A DNA stretch of 64,000 bases from Toxotes chatareus (taxonomy: Eukaryota > Chordata > Actinopteri > Toxotidae): NCBI GenBank assembly GCA_016801885.1, contig CM028883.1, positions 27,509,143 to 27,573,142 of the forward strand, read 5' to 3'. Shown piece by piece: positions 12,600 to 24,864 of this stretch. The notes beneath the pieces were generated by a model. The model did no database searches. It saw nothing but the letters and a program-made list of their open reading frames with translations, and had not been told where the DNA came from. Position numbers and translations under genes: made by a program. Position 1 is the stretch's first letter; every line of letters begins with the position of its first letter.

Positions 12600-13195
12600 C
12601 ACTGTGGTCCACATCTCTGGAGCAGACTCTGAAGACATGAGGGCAGCAGAGAGTGCTAATATTTTTAAAAGCAAACTCAAGACCTACCTTTAGTCTGATT
12701 TTTAATTGAAGTTTACTTATTTGTCTATTTATTCATTTTTTAGTCTGTTTTATTACTTGGTTTATCCTTTTATTTTATTTTTATTTTTATGAATTTCTGG
12801 TTTAATTCACTTTAATAATCTCCTCTTTTACTATTTTATCTTTATTTTCCTTTTAATGCCCTTTATTTCTACTCACTTTACTCTAACAGATTTTCTTTTT
12901 ACGAAAATCAATTTTTTAACATTTTTTTTGTTTGTTTTTGATACTTCTCTTGCTTTTATATTATTTATTTTATTCTATTATGTATCTTTTTTACTTTTTA
13001 TACTGTTTTTTTACACTTCTGAATGCTAAACTTTTATCCTACCTCTGGTGTTTCCTCATTGTGAATTTATGAGATTTATAGTTGCATTTCATCAGTTCCT
13101 GTTTTCATTGAGTGTCTATTTTTGTTTACCATTGTTGATTGTTGTATGAAAAGTGCTATACAAATAAAGTTTGACTGATTGATTGATTCCATTTG
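12600..13195 (+). mobile_element. LINE 3' end (L2/Rex-like) with (TTGA)n tail
   Basis: The plus frame from about 12600 reads MRAAESANIFKSKLKTYL, the usual last residues of fish L2/Rex-type ORF2. A T-rich 3'UTR follows, then AAGTGCTATACAAATAAAG with a TTGATTGATTGA tail. The copy is 5' truncated. Confidence 0.65.
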
Positions 13196-14467
13196 TGGGA
13201 ATTTGATGAAATACATGGGAGCATGCCCCATGTAATCACAGAATCAGATAAAATAAGTAAGATTGTAAAACTTTGTTGTGGGTCCCTGATGAGATAATAA
13301 TCACTGCATTAAGGCACTTGTCATTTCACTTCATAATGGGATTCAGCAATGTATATTTCCAAATCCATTTGTTCTAAATCACACACAAACCAACTGACAC
13401 ACAAGTCTCCTAGTGGTTTTAGGGGGCCCTCCCATTCTTTTTGCCCAGGAGGCCTTAGTTGGAATTCAAGCCTTGACCTTATCCTACCATATAAATGTTT
13501 TCTCATTATGTTGAAAAATAATCAGAGGGGTATCACATTTCTTAGAAAGCCTACATGTCATTGCAAATTAGCTGCACACTCATTTCTAAGAGACAGGGTT
13601 GCAAATGCTGCTCTGATGGCAGGACTCATTAAAGGGGGAGTTCCAAATGTGAGCCCTCTCCCCAAAAGATTTTTTTTAAATTCTCTGCCTGGTTCTGTCT
13701 CCATATCCCTGTTAGCCTCCTGAAGTAAACATAACATTGAGGGTTGAAGTAATTGGAAGTTTTCACCAGTGAATTAGTGTGGTTACATGGACACTCACTC
13801 AACACTTAATCAGATGAAGACACAGAGGTAGGCAATGCCAGTTTTCATGACACATAAAACTACTAAAAACAAGCAGCTTTTTAACACAGGACTTTCTCTT
13901 CTTAACTTTTTATCAAGAAAGACGTTTTGCTCATTTTTGCTTGTTTGTTTTTTTGTTGTTGTTTTGTGATGAACTGTCCATCTATGTATTTATCTTCTTA
14001 AGACCGGAGTATTTCTGTCTATTTATGTAACTGCAGCCTTTTATAATCGAGATGCACTTACCTGCAGCCCATTAATGGGATACTTGCACTAACTGTCTAT
14101 GTACATCAACTGATTCAGCAAATACCCCAAAATAACATATAAAGCTTAGTGAAAGTTCAGTCAGGAAGACCATCTCCCTGCACATGCCTTCTAATTCACA
14201 AGTATAGGGGGTCTACTTCCAGGGTCCTAGTCTATTCTTCCTGTTCACAATAAAGTTTTTTCGAAACTTCTCATTTTGGAGTGGATGTGTGGGACAACAC
14301 AAACCAACAGCATATTTTCCCGATTGATATGGAGGATGTGTTGTTCAAACTAAAGGACAGAGTGTTACTGATGGTAATATGTACTTGAATCTAGTTCTGG
14401 ATTCTAGAGTTTAAGTTCCCCCTCTCTCACACAAAGGAAACAGAGCCTTTAATAATCTATAACTGAC
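13196..14467. other. Intergenic stretch without recognised gene
   Basis: A short open stretch at 13349-13723 (+) has splice-like and repeat-like surroundings but no family match, and I treat it as chance or an old transposon. Nothing else is supported. Confidence 0.4.
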
Positions 14468-14473
14468 TTTTAT
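14468..14473 (-). promoter_or_regulatory. Poly(A) signal of kiss1
   Basis: AATAAA on the minus strand lies about 130 bases downstream of the kiss1 stop codon, a typical distance for a small peptide-hormone gene. Confidence 0.6.
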
Positions 14474-14600
14474 TTCATTGAGTCTTTAACAGTGACATTA
14501 TTTTCTTCTCTTTCCCCACTCTGAATATACAAATTCAACTTTAGTATGTGAAAATATCAGATCTAACAGAGAATAACAAAGGACATCAGCAGGTTTTGTG

Positions 14601-16183
14601 TCATTTTCCGTAACGTAGACCAAAGGAGTTGAGGTTGTATGAAGATACGTCTTGACGTTTCTTTATAGTCTGAGGGAAGACCACCTTTGGGAGCCACCAT
14701 CCGATCCTGGGAAACTTTCCATCAGTTGAATGGATCTGATCAGCAGGTAAATTCCCAGAATTCTTTGCTGATGGGAGCACTGATGCATGGCCTAAATCTC
14801 TCAGGGCTTTGAGTATTGCCTGATCTGAGGGACAAACAAAACAAAGACTGACTGACTACTTTTTTTTAACTAGTTAACTTGTTCATAAATTGTTATATGA
14901 CTTACATCAAAATTAAAACTGAAAACAGAAAAGAAATACTGTAACGTACAGGACAGTATAATACGTTGTTGTACAGTGTTCACTGTGTCCACTCTGACAA
15001 AATAAATTGCAGGTGTGGAGTTTTAGGGACATGGTTATTTACTAGACACAAACATTCTCATGTAAGACTGTATCGTGTTGCATCATGGGAAGTGTAGGAA
15101 CCAGTGTCTTTGGAGCTCTCAGCCTGACTTTAACAGATGGATAATACTGACAACCGACACACAGTGATGCCTCTAGGTAAGAACTAAAAAAAACGTGTGC
15201 ATGTATAAATAAAATGAAAACCCACAGAACATTTTCTAGATTGTTATGGCGCTTTGCCAACTTGTTCTCGTTTAAAAAGTTCTGTTATTCACACTGAAAC
15301 TGATGAAATCGATCAAAATAAACATCCTCTGAAATTAAATTACTTAAATTCAAAGCAGAAAAGCTCATTAAACAAGAATCAATAACACTAAATAGGCACA
15401 AAGGCTAATTTGATTAATATAGAATATCATAGTAAATTAGAGAAAAATCATGCAGTCATTTCAAGTGTTCCTGATCAGCAGGAAGGAGCCATTATCAGAG
15501 ATGATAGATGAACACACAATCTGTACGTCATAAACACATTTCAGTTACTGTCAGTTGTCAGTTGATGTAAACAGTTCACGCACCAGTCGCATACCCACAT
15601 CAGATTGGTGGGGAGGGGATGGGTGACTAACGTTCTCAAACCAATGATCAGAACATTCACACCCACTTCACGTGGTGGGGAAAAAGGACCCAGGATTCCT
15701 TTTCTTTTTTTTTAATTTCTGTCACTTTTCCCATGAAAAGCCAAGTGGAACATTATGAATGTCTCCTGGAGAGGCTGTCTGAAAACGTGCACCGTTATAT
15801 CCCCATATCTTAACAATGTCACATTCCCCGCCTCTCAATGGCCAACGCTGCCTACACTAACAGCTCAGACCCCATGAATGTTCATTTTGTTGTTATTCTT
15901 CCTACTTACATGTGCAAGTACACTGATTGTATTGCACAATCAGCAGTATTATGGCTAAACACACTTGGCGTAGACACTGAGGACAGAGTGCAGCTGCTGT
16001 TCTGCTGACATATAGACTGAATGTAATCCAAGCTCAGGCACTGATGTGTATTTGCAGAATGCTTTTACAAGCCTCCAAAGCTCTGACTGTACCTTTGCTG
16101 TAGTGGGTGGATTTCAGACTGCCAGTGGTGCAGACCTCTGTTGACAAAGCAGCCATCATCAGAGCGACAATGAGTCGTGGCAT
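14601..16183 (-). CDS. kiss1: Kisspeptin-1 precursor
   Basis: There are two coding exons: 16183-16093 (91 bases) and 14824-14601 (224 bases). They join in phase 1 (AAAG|GTACAG donor, CCCTCAG acceptor) to give 104 residues. The N-terminus MPRLIVALMMAALSTEVC is a signal peptide. The core decapeptide YNLNSFGLRY is at 14639-14610. It is followed by GK and the stop, giving the amidation glycine and one basic residue. Upstream, KKR precedes QDVSSYNLNSFGLRY, so cleavage would release a 15-mer with N-terminal Gln able to form pyroglutamate, as described for some fish Kiss1. Kisspeptins signal through Kiss1r/GPR54-type receptors in the reproductive axis. ATG 16183 was chosen because an acceptor (TTTGCAG, exon from 16221) lies just upstream. 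No lesion is seen. Confidence 0.95.
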
Positions 16184-16221
16184 TGTTACAGTCAGTGTGT
16201 GTGAGCGCTGCTGCAATTCCT
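16184..16221 (-). other. kiss1: kiss1 5'UTR part of exon 2
   Basis: The stretch from the acceptor at 16222-16223 (TATTTGCAG) to the kiss1 start codon is 38 bases. This implies that a separate non-coding first exon lies further upstream on the minus strand. Confidence 0.6.
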
Positions 16222-16223
16222 CT

Positions 16224-19200
16224 GCAAATAGATACAAATGGTTCAAATATCATTAAGATATGGATTTACATTTACATTTGTTACTGCTGTAAATGAAATG
16301 CTGAAAAGGCTCCATTTGGCTTTGTGTAGTGTTGTGTGTATGCGTGACTGCACGTGTGTGTGAGCAGGGAGATGTTTATATCTGGTGAGGAATTTGAAAC
16401 TTGTGGATAAGTTTTCACAGCAAGTTCCGGGTCAAGCCAAACACCAGCCTCACATGGGAAAAGCCAAATGATCGCACCACACTGAGGACATAAGCAGCCC
16501 CACATGATGATGTATTATGACGATGTTGTTATGTGATTCATAACACATATCTTACAGTGAATAAAAACTGATCATTTCTTTGAATAAAATATCTCTTTCA
16601 ATGAAATCATATAATGTCATCTGATGGCATGATGGCTTTGTATGACATCATATGACACCACATGGTGTAAATATCTAATGCGACTTCTTCTTTCTGTATA
16701 TGCCTTCTTAAACTGGGTGGCTTCTGAAATCAGATGGTCATGTGAAAGTCATGTGACAGATTAACAACATGATGACGCTGTCACATGGTGTCAGATGACA
16801 AATGCAATAATATCCAAGCCAGACCTGGCTCACGTAAAATTAGTAGTAAAATTATTACATTAATATTCATCATAATTAAGTCAGATAATAACATCCAAAG
16901 TTATGATTAAGTTAATTTTTGTTTCCCAATGTATACAGGAGACAGAAGTTCATATTTTCAGTTCATATTATTTCAGAATTGTTGAATTAGAGAACTTGAT
17001 TGTGGGGAACACATCATGTACACACCTACACACACACACACACACACACACTAACTCTCCCAGCTGGTCTGGGAGCACCTGAAGGTCTCCTAAGAGGAGA
17101 AAGCTGCTCAGGAAGAGTCTGGGCTGCTGTTTGCCCCTTTTCCCATCATGAATCTGATCTGAATGAGCAGCTAGAAAATGGATGGATGGATCTTATTATG
17201 TGGCTTAATTATGAGGAATATTAATGTTACTTGACTTTAATAACTTTAATAATAAAATTAAAGTCTCAGTTTCTCAATTTGTGAAGAAATATAAATATTG
17301 CAAATATTAATCTGCTAATAATACTGTGAAGGTGTAGAAACACTTTTAAACTTGTGTCTTCATTAGTACAGTTTAGAACAGAGTGGTTTGCCTGTTTCCA
17401 CAGCAGTGACAGGAAGCATATCAAAGACTGGCAGCATCAACACTTAACTGTCCAACATCCCTGACAAATACCCCCCATATTATAATTTAAAAAAACTAAA
17501 ACTAATACTGAAACTAATAAAAACTTAACTGAAACATTTTAAACGAAGCCACTCTGGAAATGATTTGAAACAAAACTGAACTGAAAACAAAAACTTGAAA
17601 CTAGTCAAAAATACAAACTCTGGTGCAGTGCATGGGGCAGAGGCAGTTATGCTGCACCATAATGAATTAAGTAGAAAAGGCCCACCTATGAAAATCACCA
17701 TCAAACAGCCCTTCCCGACAGGGAACTGAGGCTGTTATATCTCACAGAGTAAATTGTACCTTGCAGTAGCACTAATATTGAAGGATAGATGTGTCATGCT
17801 CTTCTTCACTGTTTAGCAAAAAGTAGCAGAGGCTACCAAGAGTTAGCCTATAGATGCCTTTGGTTGTCTCATTCGGTCATGTGGTCCTCGCCTTGCAGGC
17901 CACAGCTGTCTGCAAAGAGTCTCCCAGTTGCATGAACCGAAGAGGTTGTTGTCAGGAAAACATGTAACCATGGGTTGTGTTCAGTATTTTAAACAAGCAA
18001 CTGTTGTTGTCCTCTAGAGGACGGATTAAATTTGAGCGCTCCTAAAGCAGACCTTTAATAATCCCAATCAAAGAACTGGGAAAGGAAATGAAGCGCAGAG
18101 ACAGTGCGTATTTGTGTTCTCTGGATAGAGTCCAGTTAGACACTGGTTGCTGTGGAACACATCACTCTGACCTCAGCACCAACACACCCCACAGAGATGA
18201 AGAACTGGGAGTGTTTGATCAATAATTCATCAGTGTCCGTTGTTTACATCCATGGTCATGTCTGGAATTTATAGTTGTGTGTGTGTGTACCTGTGAGTCT
18301 TATTATTATTATTATTATTGTTATTATTATTATTGTTATTATTATTTAAGATGTGCCATGTTTAAATTAATATAAATCAAACTAAAACTCCAGAAGGAAA
18401 GGTCCAGTTGAATTTAAATAGATCAACCATTAACCTGGATCTGGATTCTGTTTTCACAGAAACAGATCAGCCCAAAATATCTTGATACTTTTCATAAGTA
18501 AGACTTTAACTAACCACCACAAATCCCAGTGTAATCTCTATTATATCCTTAGAACACTTTCAGATTTACTGTTTAGTCACACTTTTCAAGTAGGAGGTCA
18601 GTATGTGATGCATAGCAGATGGTACAATCTGGTGTCCATGGTCCCTGCAAACTTCAGTGATCCCCTGTTTTCATCTGCCGCCATCATCAGGCCATGATTT
18701 GAATGTGTCCAGCATTTGAACCAAATAACTTCAACATGAATGACATTTTCATCGACTGCACTTGATGAAACCACTCATCATGTTTGAACTGTAAAAACTG
18801 TGACATACAGTACTACACTTACTATAAATAGTTTCTGCCTAAATGAAACAATTACTTCATTTTACACACACACACACACACACACCCTAGTTACACAGTA
18901 ATATAACATTTTGTTTTTCTTGGTTGTTCTCTTCATGCCATCCTCACACCGATCTGATTTAGGCTGCAAACAGCTTTCACATACACTGGATCAAAAGCTA
19001 ACTTTGAACCTCAGCTTTTACCTCCGAGTGTAACAGTCTGGTTCTCTTTGTTCTCTTTAGACTGCAGCTGCACAGAGCTGCTGGCATTCTGGAGAGTCTT
19101 GTGGAGACAGCTTTTAGCTTTCTCTTCCCATCCAGCCACAGCCACTCCACTCATGTTATGCTACTGGACCACAGTCCAGTAGTTTGTAAATGATATGTTA

Positions 19201-19462
19201 CCAATTATGACTGATTCTCCCAACCCACCAAACCACCATGTCCTATTGTCTGGTCTAACCGCCACTCTCTTACTGAATGTGACCACAGTTTGTCACATTG
19301 ACTGTGCATTCATGAGAATACTAACACAATCATGTTCTCAGTCTCACACAGACTCACACACTGATGCTGGGATTGTAAAGACATAAAACCACAGTGACCA
19401 CATCCTCATACCATCAAACAAAGACCAAAGAGAGAATATGAAGTGTGACGTTCTGGTCTTAC
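16224..19462 (-). other. Probable kiss1 intron 1, no coding content seen
   Basis: AT-rich DNA with simple repeats, including a (TTA)n run at about 18300-18347 and a CA run at about 18866-18885. A region at 16590-16800 is rich in imperfect repeats of ATGACATCATATG and TCATGTGA. An RTE-like LINE tail lies inside. No exon is recognised. Confidence 0.45.
17026..17196 (+). mobile_element. RTE (Rex3-like) LINE 3' end after a CA run
   Basis: After (CA)n the sequence reads CCCAGCTGGTCTGGGAGCAC, a GGTCTCCTAAGAGGAG block, GAAGAGTCTGGGC, and finally AAAATGGATGGATGGAT. This is the known 3' end pattern of teleost Rex3/RTE elements. The body is absent (5' truncated). Confidence 0.65.
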
Positions 19463-19521
19463 CTGTATGCTGCAGGCGAGACCTCCCTGTATCTTCTCCT
19501 GGGCCAGAGGTCTGTATTATA
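19463..19521 (-). promoter_or_regulatory. kiss1: Probable kiss1 promoter and non-coding exon 1
   Basis: On the minus strand a TATA-like box TATAATA (19521-19515) is followed about 50 bases later by a strong donor CATACAG|GTAAGACC (exon end 19463). No start codon is needed between them. The next acceptor in the right direction is the one just before the kiss1 start codon. The arrangement fits a short untranslated first exon and an intron of about 3.2 kb. No transcript evidence is available here. Confidence 0.45.
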
Positions 19522-21944
19522 GGGTGACACCTCCTGCGTCATCATCACTGATCACTGGCTGTGTGTGTGTGTGTGTGTGTGTGGCGTCACATATGCACCA
19601 GCACACACACGGCACCATTGCATCCTTCCTGTTCATCCAACTCTTCTTTTCAGATTTGGTCTCGCAAAGATCAGTAAAAATTCCTAAATCTTGATTTCCA
19701 TGTGTGCGCTCAGATATGGTTTAGTTACTACTTTGGTCTTTCTATAATAGACGTGAAATGAGGTTTTTGGTCAACACAAAAGCCTGGAGGTCATGACAAA
19801 AAGAATACAATGAAAGGGAAGCGGGCTGAATAATAGAAACCAAAAATATATACTTGGGGCCCATGCATTTTCTGTAATTGAAGACAAATCATTTTTGTGT
19901 ATATCCACTGTTTTCCACTGAGACACTTTGCATATTTTCAATATGCAAACAGCCTCATGTAATGTCTCACTGACCACTTAGAGGCTTAATAGGAATAATT
20001 AGGGATCTTCTTGGACCCCAGTTATAAATAATGAATAAGATTAGAAATCCTTTGGACATTGTTCATTAAAAAAAAAAACTTAGGAATTCCTCAAGAGACA
20101 AGGAGAGCTGGATCTATTCTGCGAAGAATTTCACTTGAGCTCAGACTCATCTCTTGGCTCCTCCTCACTCCCACAGGTCACAGCTTTTCTTCTTCGCAGT
20201 GTAAGAGGGTCATGTTGTATTATAAGGTGAGGTGTGCATCATAGCAGAAACAAAATTCACCACCAGATTTATCTCCAAACACAGGATCTTTAGAAACAGA
20301 TGAAAAGCCTGATATTTATTTAGGCCAGATTATATTAAAAGTTCACTACAGTAAAGTAAATGAATTTCTTTTTGGTTATGGTGGGTGCCTATTAAGTTAA
20401 TCTTAAAAGGTTTGTACTTCTTTGCTAGCTTGTTAGCAGGTAATTGGTAACGCTAAGTCATATAAAGACAAGGGAGGGCAGGTTAATAAAAGGCTACTGA
20501 AGGTTATCATAGGTCTGTGGTTACATGCAAAATTATTGATTTGTGACTGCATCTATTGATTCTTGAACCATACACTAGTTATGCTGCTATAGGCCTAAAC
20601 CACCGGTTGATTTCCAATTGCAGAGCATTACTTTAGGGTAGTTATGTGTCTCTGAAGGATGGATGCATTTACACTTTGTACATAGATAAACAGATAGATA
20701 TACTGAACCAGAAACGATAAACTGAGAGTTGTGAGAGTTGTCTGTTGGACAGAGGTGCAGAGTTATCTGCTGTGGGCAGATAAGAGTTCCTGTATCATTC
20801 CTCCTTAAACTTCTTGATCAGTTTATTCAGTCCACTGGTGTCGCAGCATCAGAGCTGCTAGTAGTGGCAGTTCCCACTACAGTGGGTGTCCAAAATTAAC
20901 ACAATTCCAGCCATGCTGTCATAACTGGTAATGACTACTGAGAACTCATGGCACACACAGACACAGACACAGACACACACACACACACTCACTCACAAGA
21001 TGAAAACAATAGCCACTGCTTGTAACAAGGGTGGTCACTGGGCCCCCACAGTGGGTATGAGGCTCCACCATTGTAAATCTGCTGGGGCCCCATATAAAAC
21101 AGGCAACTCCATTGTCCATTCATTACCCAACATACCTTCAAACTGCACATACGTATATTTAAGCTGCTTTTAACTATTACGCCTTTCAAAGCTTGACCCC
21201 AGCCTTATATTTACATGTTACTTGTTCAGGCTTGATGGGCCAGTAATGAAAGAACATGTCACCTGATGAAAGTGTGTTTGACTGATTTAATAGTTTAATA
21301 GTGACACAGAGGCATTAGATATACCAGGCTCTGATACACAGATGCATTTTTGGGACGGTACAGTTGACTCACAATTTGCTGTGATAGATAATACAAGATA
21401 ATACAAGGCTTATAATTCAGTACACTCACAATATATTTAACAAAGTAAGAATGTAAGCAAATAAGATCTGAGTTCTTATCACTTTCTTCTTAGGCATGTG
21501 ACTTTACAAAAAACTGTTGTCCAACCATTTTTGCAAGTCTGTTAAAAGTTTAAACATACTGATAGCAGATATTGTTTAATAGTTATAGCTGTAATGGCAG
21601 TGTCACCGTCAGTGAGGCGCCCATTTTCAGAATAGCAGCGTCTGTTCTCAGAGAACAGGCAGACTTTTTTTTTTTATGTGTGATCACATGTACAATGATC
21701 TGTGTTTGCTTAATCCCCGTTTCATCTAACCAATGAAATAAATGATTGACTATAAACAATTTATTTAACTGCTGATATGATAGAGGTGGTGAAACCCTGC
21801 TTTCAGCTCCAGCCATGTAACCGTGACAAAGGTGTGGTTCCTGACTTAGAAGAAGCTCAGTGAGAAGACTGAGGAATGACCATAGGGAGAAATATCTTAG
21901 CGAGAATTAGCTTACAGGCTTTTCAGGAGAATAAGGAATTCACT
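19522..21944. other. Intergenic stretch upstream of kiss1
   Basis: Holds a TG run at about 19563-19582, a CA run at about 20947-20990, and a fragment at about 20575-20625 (TTATGCTGCTATAGGCCTAA) that resembles the L2 3'UTR. No gene is recognised. Confidence 0.45.
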
Positions 21945-22080
21945 CCCCTAAAATTCCATTTTATTTATATAGCGCCTTCCACAATCAAAATTGTATCAAA
22001 GAGCTTTACCAGAACCTGACCCCAGAGCAAGTACTTAAGGTGGCAGTGGCAAGAAAAAACTCCCTTTTAACAGGAAGGGT
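21945..22080 (-). mobile_element. Antisense L2-type LINE 3' tail
   Basis: The plus strand reads ATTTATATAGCGCCTTCC, then AGAGCTTTACCAG, then GGCAGTGGCAAGAAAAAACT and CCCTTTTAACAGGAAGG. This is the reverse complement of the common fish L2 3'UTR end. No coding sequence is attached. Confidence 0.7.
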
Positions 22081-22734
22081 AATCATTTCATCTTTCCTAT
22101 TTTATAAGACTTTATGTTTACTAGCTGTGCTGAATAAAACTAAGTAGATCATCTTGATCATCGTTTTCTCCTTTTTGGTCGTTTCACTCTATTGAGCTAA
22201 GGATTCTTCAGTTACTTATCGTGTAAAGTGTCTTGCTGTCTAAGTATTCTCTTATATGTTAGATGTACTAATCTACACTCCTCAAGAGAGGGAATAACAT
22301 TAGAGCTGTCAGTTCAGGAGCCACTGACAAGCTTAAGCCTAGAATGAGGCATATACCTGTCTTGGTAGGAAGAGACCTCTTTTACACACACTAACTTCAC
22401 GGATAATACTATTTTGCCTCAGTGATCAGAGACACTGGGAAAGGTGATTGTTCTCACACACTCCAGTGTGCTAACACAACATATAAAGCCTTGACAAACC
22501 CGAAAACTTAGCTGACACGCACGAGGTAGCGTAGTAGTCCTAGCATCTCAAGCCCTTAGCGCAGTACTTGTGAAATAAGACCAAACCAATAGGAATGGGA
22601 CACATGCATGCATGTTGATTCATTGCTCTACCAACTGAGCTAACCTGGCGGCACAGCCCAAAGTAAAAACAAAAAACAAACAAACAAAAAAAAAACATGA
22701 TGTCTCCAGAGTACAGAGCAGTCTCCAGACTAAA
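22081..22734. other. No gene recognised
   Basis: AT-rich intergenic DNA. Open frames here are short and without family match. Confidence 0.4.
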
Positions 22735-22974
22735 ACCGCATGGAGCTGGTTTGGGATGAACTGAACTGGACAGAAGGTGGAAGAAAAAACAACCTGCAAG
22801 TGCAACATATTGGTGGGAAACATCTGCAACAGTGTTGTGTTGAACTTTATGAACAATATTTGATTTCCATTGCAGAAAGAATATAACAAGTGTGTTCAGC
22901 AGTAAAAGAAAATTAGATTTAAATAACATCTGGAAAAATGAAGGTGTCCTAAAACTTTTGTCTGGTAGTGTATA
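22735..22974 (+). mobile_element. Tc1-like transposon 3' end, decayed
   Basis: The plus strand holds the end of a Tc1-type transposase gene and its terminal sequence. It reads GCTGGTTTGGGATGAACTG, a decayed frame with HLQQCC and EQYLISIAERI, then GTGTTCAGC, and the typical end CCTAAAACTTTTGTCTGGTA before GTGTATA. The 5' half and the catalytic DDE part are missing and stops interrupt the frame. Confidence 0.65.
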
Positions 22975-23005
22975 TTCTTCTCAAGTTTTTGAGAAGAATA
23001 TACAC
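22968..23005. repeat. Perfect 17-base fold-back
   Basis: Arms GTGTATATTCTTCTCAA and its exact complement are separated by four bases. It lies at the outer end of the Tc1-like fragment, so it may be a product of transposon excision/insertion or of terminal repeat rearrangement. Confidence 0.6.
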
Positions 23006-24636
23006 GCATCAAGGCCTTGAGCTGCTGGAAGACGTCACTACATCTGACTCACAGGCTGGAAAGCTCCTGATTCCTCCTTCAGCTGAGACAGCTGGCCACG
23101 TAACCCAGTTTAAACATTTTCGTAGGAACTCTGTTCATATTTTTGGCTTAGAACAAGGAAATCCGCATATTATAGCAGACCTTTGATGTCTGACGGTTTG
23201 CAACCTGCTGTCGAGAGAACGCACTCACTTGGAAGTGAGGTAGCAAGAACACCAAAGCTATGCTTTTGCCAGAGGTGCAAGCATGGAATAAATGTGAGAC
23301 TTTTTTCTTTCCACCAATTCAGTGAACAGCTGGTGAGTCAGAGAGGAGTCTCTTTCCTGTACTTGTCTCTCGGTCTGTTGCTCTGTGTTACTCTTCTGGC
23401 TGAATAGGAGTGAAACGGTCCCCAGACGTCATCAAGTGCTGTCCTCTTTGCGAGAGGTTGGGTCCAGTTCCCCAGTGTCTCTCAAATTGTGTTGTTTTAC
23501 ACCATGTGTGAATCTTTCACCTGTGGCACTGAACTTCCACTGCGCTTTCCTCTTTTTCCTCGAAAGGTACGAAAAACTGGGGATGACAGAAAAAAAGATC
23601 TGATCTTATCTATCTTTGCACCACATTTTATGCTTAACCTGCTGTTACGAAGTGAGCAGTTTTTCAGCATTATACCTGTTACACACGCATGTCTACTGTT
23701 TCTACTGTTTTGCCTTCTTCATACTGGTTACTCTTCGAACTAGCTGAGTCTTTCTTGCTGGGTGCCATGCTCTGTTCAGTCATGGGGGTCAGGGGTACAA
23801 TCAGTGATACTGTTTTCATCACACAGCACTTTGGTGGCTGTATCCAGTGTGTTGCATTGGAGCAATTTAGCATGTTCACTCTACTCTTCTACTAGGTGCT
23901 TGCTTCACTCCTATGTTAATGCAGTGGCAGTAAAGCCAGTTTTTGGTTTTAAAGCCAAAGTTGCGGTGGCAGTGCTATGTCGTCGGAAAAAATATGCATT
24001 CTTACAGGGCTCAGCAAAGAGCTCATGCTGGGAACCCCCCTGTCCTGCCTGGGTTGTCAGATTTGGGCTAAACAAGGAAGAATGTGATATTTGGGCTCCA
24101 CTATGTTGACAGGTTTTTGAAATCCTTCAACATCAATAACAACTACTGAAAACAGTCTCAAGTCTTCTCAAGTAAAGTCAAAGTGATGCCTTAGTGCAAA
24201 GCTTCCAAATAGTCTTTGCTTGGTCACAACCTTGTCATGCTAGAAAACGATGTATGACGTTGTTTGGTTTCATCCTAGAAAACCAAAACAATGCCACACA
24301 CCTGACAACTGAGATTAGGCCTACTGTGCCCTCTTGTGTTAACATTAATACATGACATCTGCATCTTCTGGGAGTCACAATTTAATTGACTTGATATTGT
24401 GATCCATTGCTCAGCTTCATAATCATATTTTTTAAATCACAAAATACCATGTTATACCACTACACTCAATACCTGTTCGCAAAAACATTATTAGTTTGGG
24501 TCACAGAGTTTTTTACAAGTAAAAATTATACAGTATCACCACAGATATCATAGACAGGCAAAGCTGAACAGCCTTACGTCTTTCAGTTGTCACACCTTTG
24601 AGAATAATAAACACTGATTTGATGATGTCCCCTTAC
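23006..24636. other. No gene recognised
   Basis: Several overlapping open frames at 23183-24110 (+) have moderate GC and a possible donor near 23564, but no family match and no initiating context. I do not call a gene. Confidence 0.35.
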
Positions 24637-24695
24637 CTGGAAATGCATGAGTGAAAACCAAGGTTAACAGTGCCTGTGTCACAAAAATGATCCCC
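24637..24695 (-). CDS. Orphan exon, signal-peptide-like
   Basis: A 59-base interval on the minus strand sits between a strong acceptor (TGTTTCTTGCAG) and a strong donor (CCAG|GTAAGGGG). One frame reads GIIFVTQALLTLVFTHAFP, which looks like the hydrophobic core of a signal peptide or a membrane segment. Another open frame reads GDHFCDTGTVNLGFHSCIS. Neither the start exon nor the following exons were found. It could belong to an unknown minus-strand gene or be a late csf1 exon. In the csf1 phase, however, it would stop after four residues. Confidence 0.25.
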
Positions 24696-24864
24696 CTGCA
24701 AGAAACACAAAAATGGTTCAATACACAACAAACAGCAGGGTCCAAGTCACAGTTAATGTACGAGATAATCTATGGGGGTAACAAATTACTCCATGATGGA
24801 AAATTTTGTCTGTGGAACACTTTTCATTATCCAGTGGATTACACTGCTGTTGCTACACGTCAGC

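Noticed and set aside
13349..13723. 124-codon plus-strand frame
   Set aside because: Residues do not match any recognised protein. The surroundings are LINE debris.
23183..24110. Overlapping plus-strand open frames
   Set aside because: No family match, no consistent splice structure, and no start context that sets them apart from chance.
16224..24636. Expected neighbour renin (ren) by human synteny
   Set aside because: No aspartic-protease signature (DTGS with flanking LWVPS, or the second DTGA) was found on either strand in this stretch.
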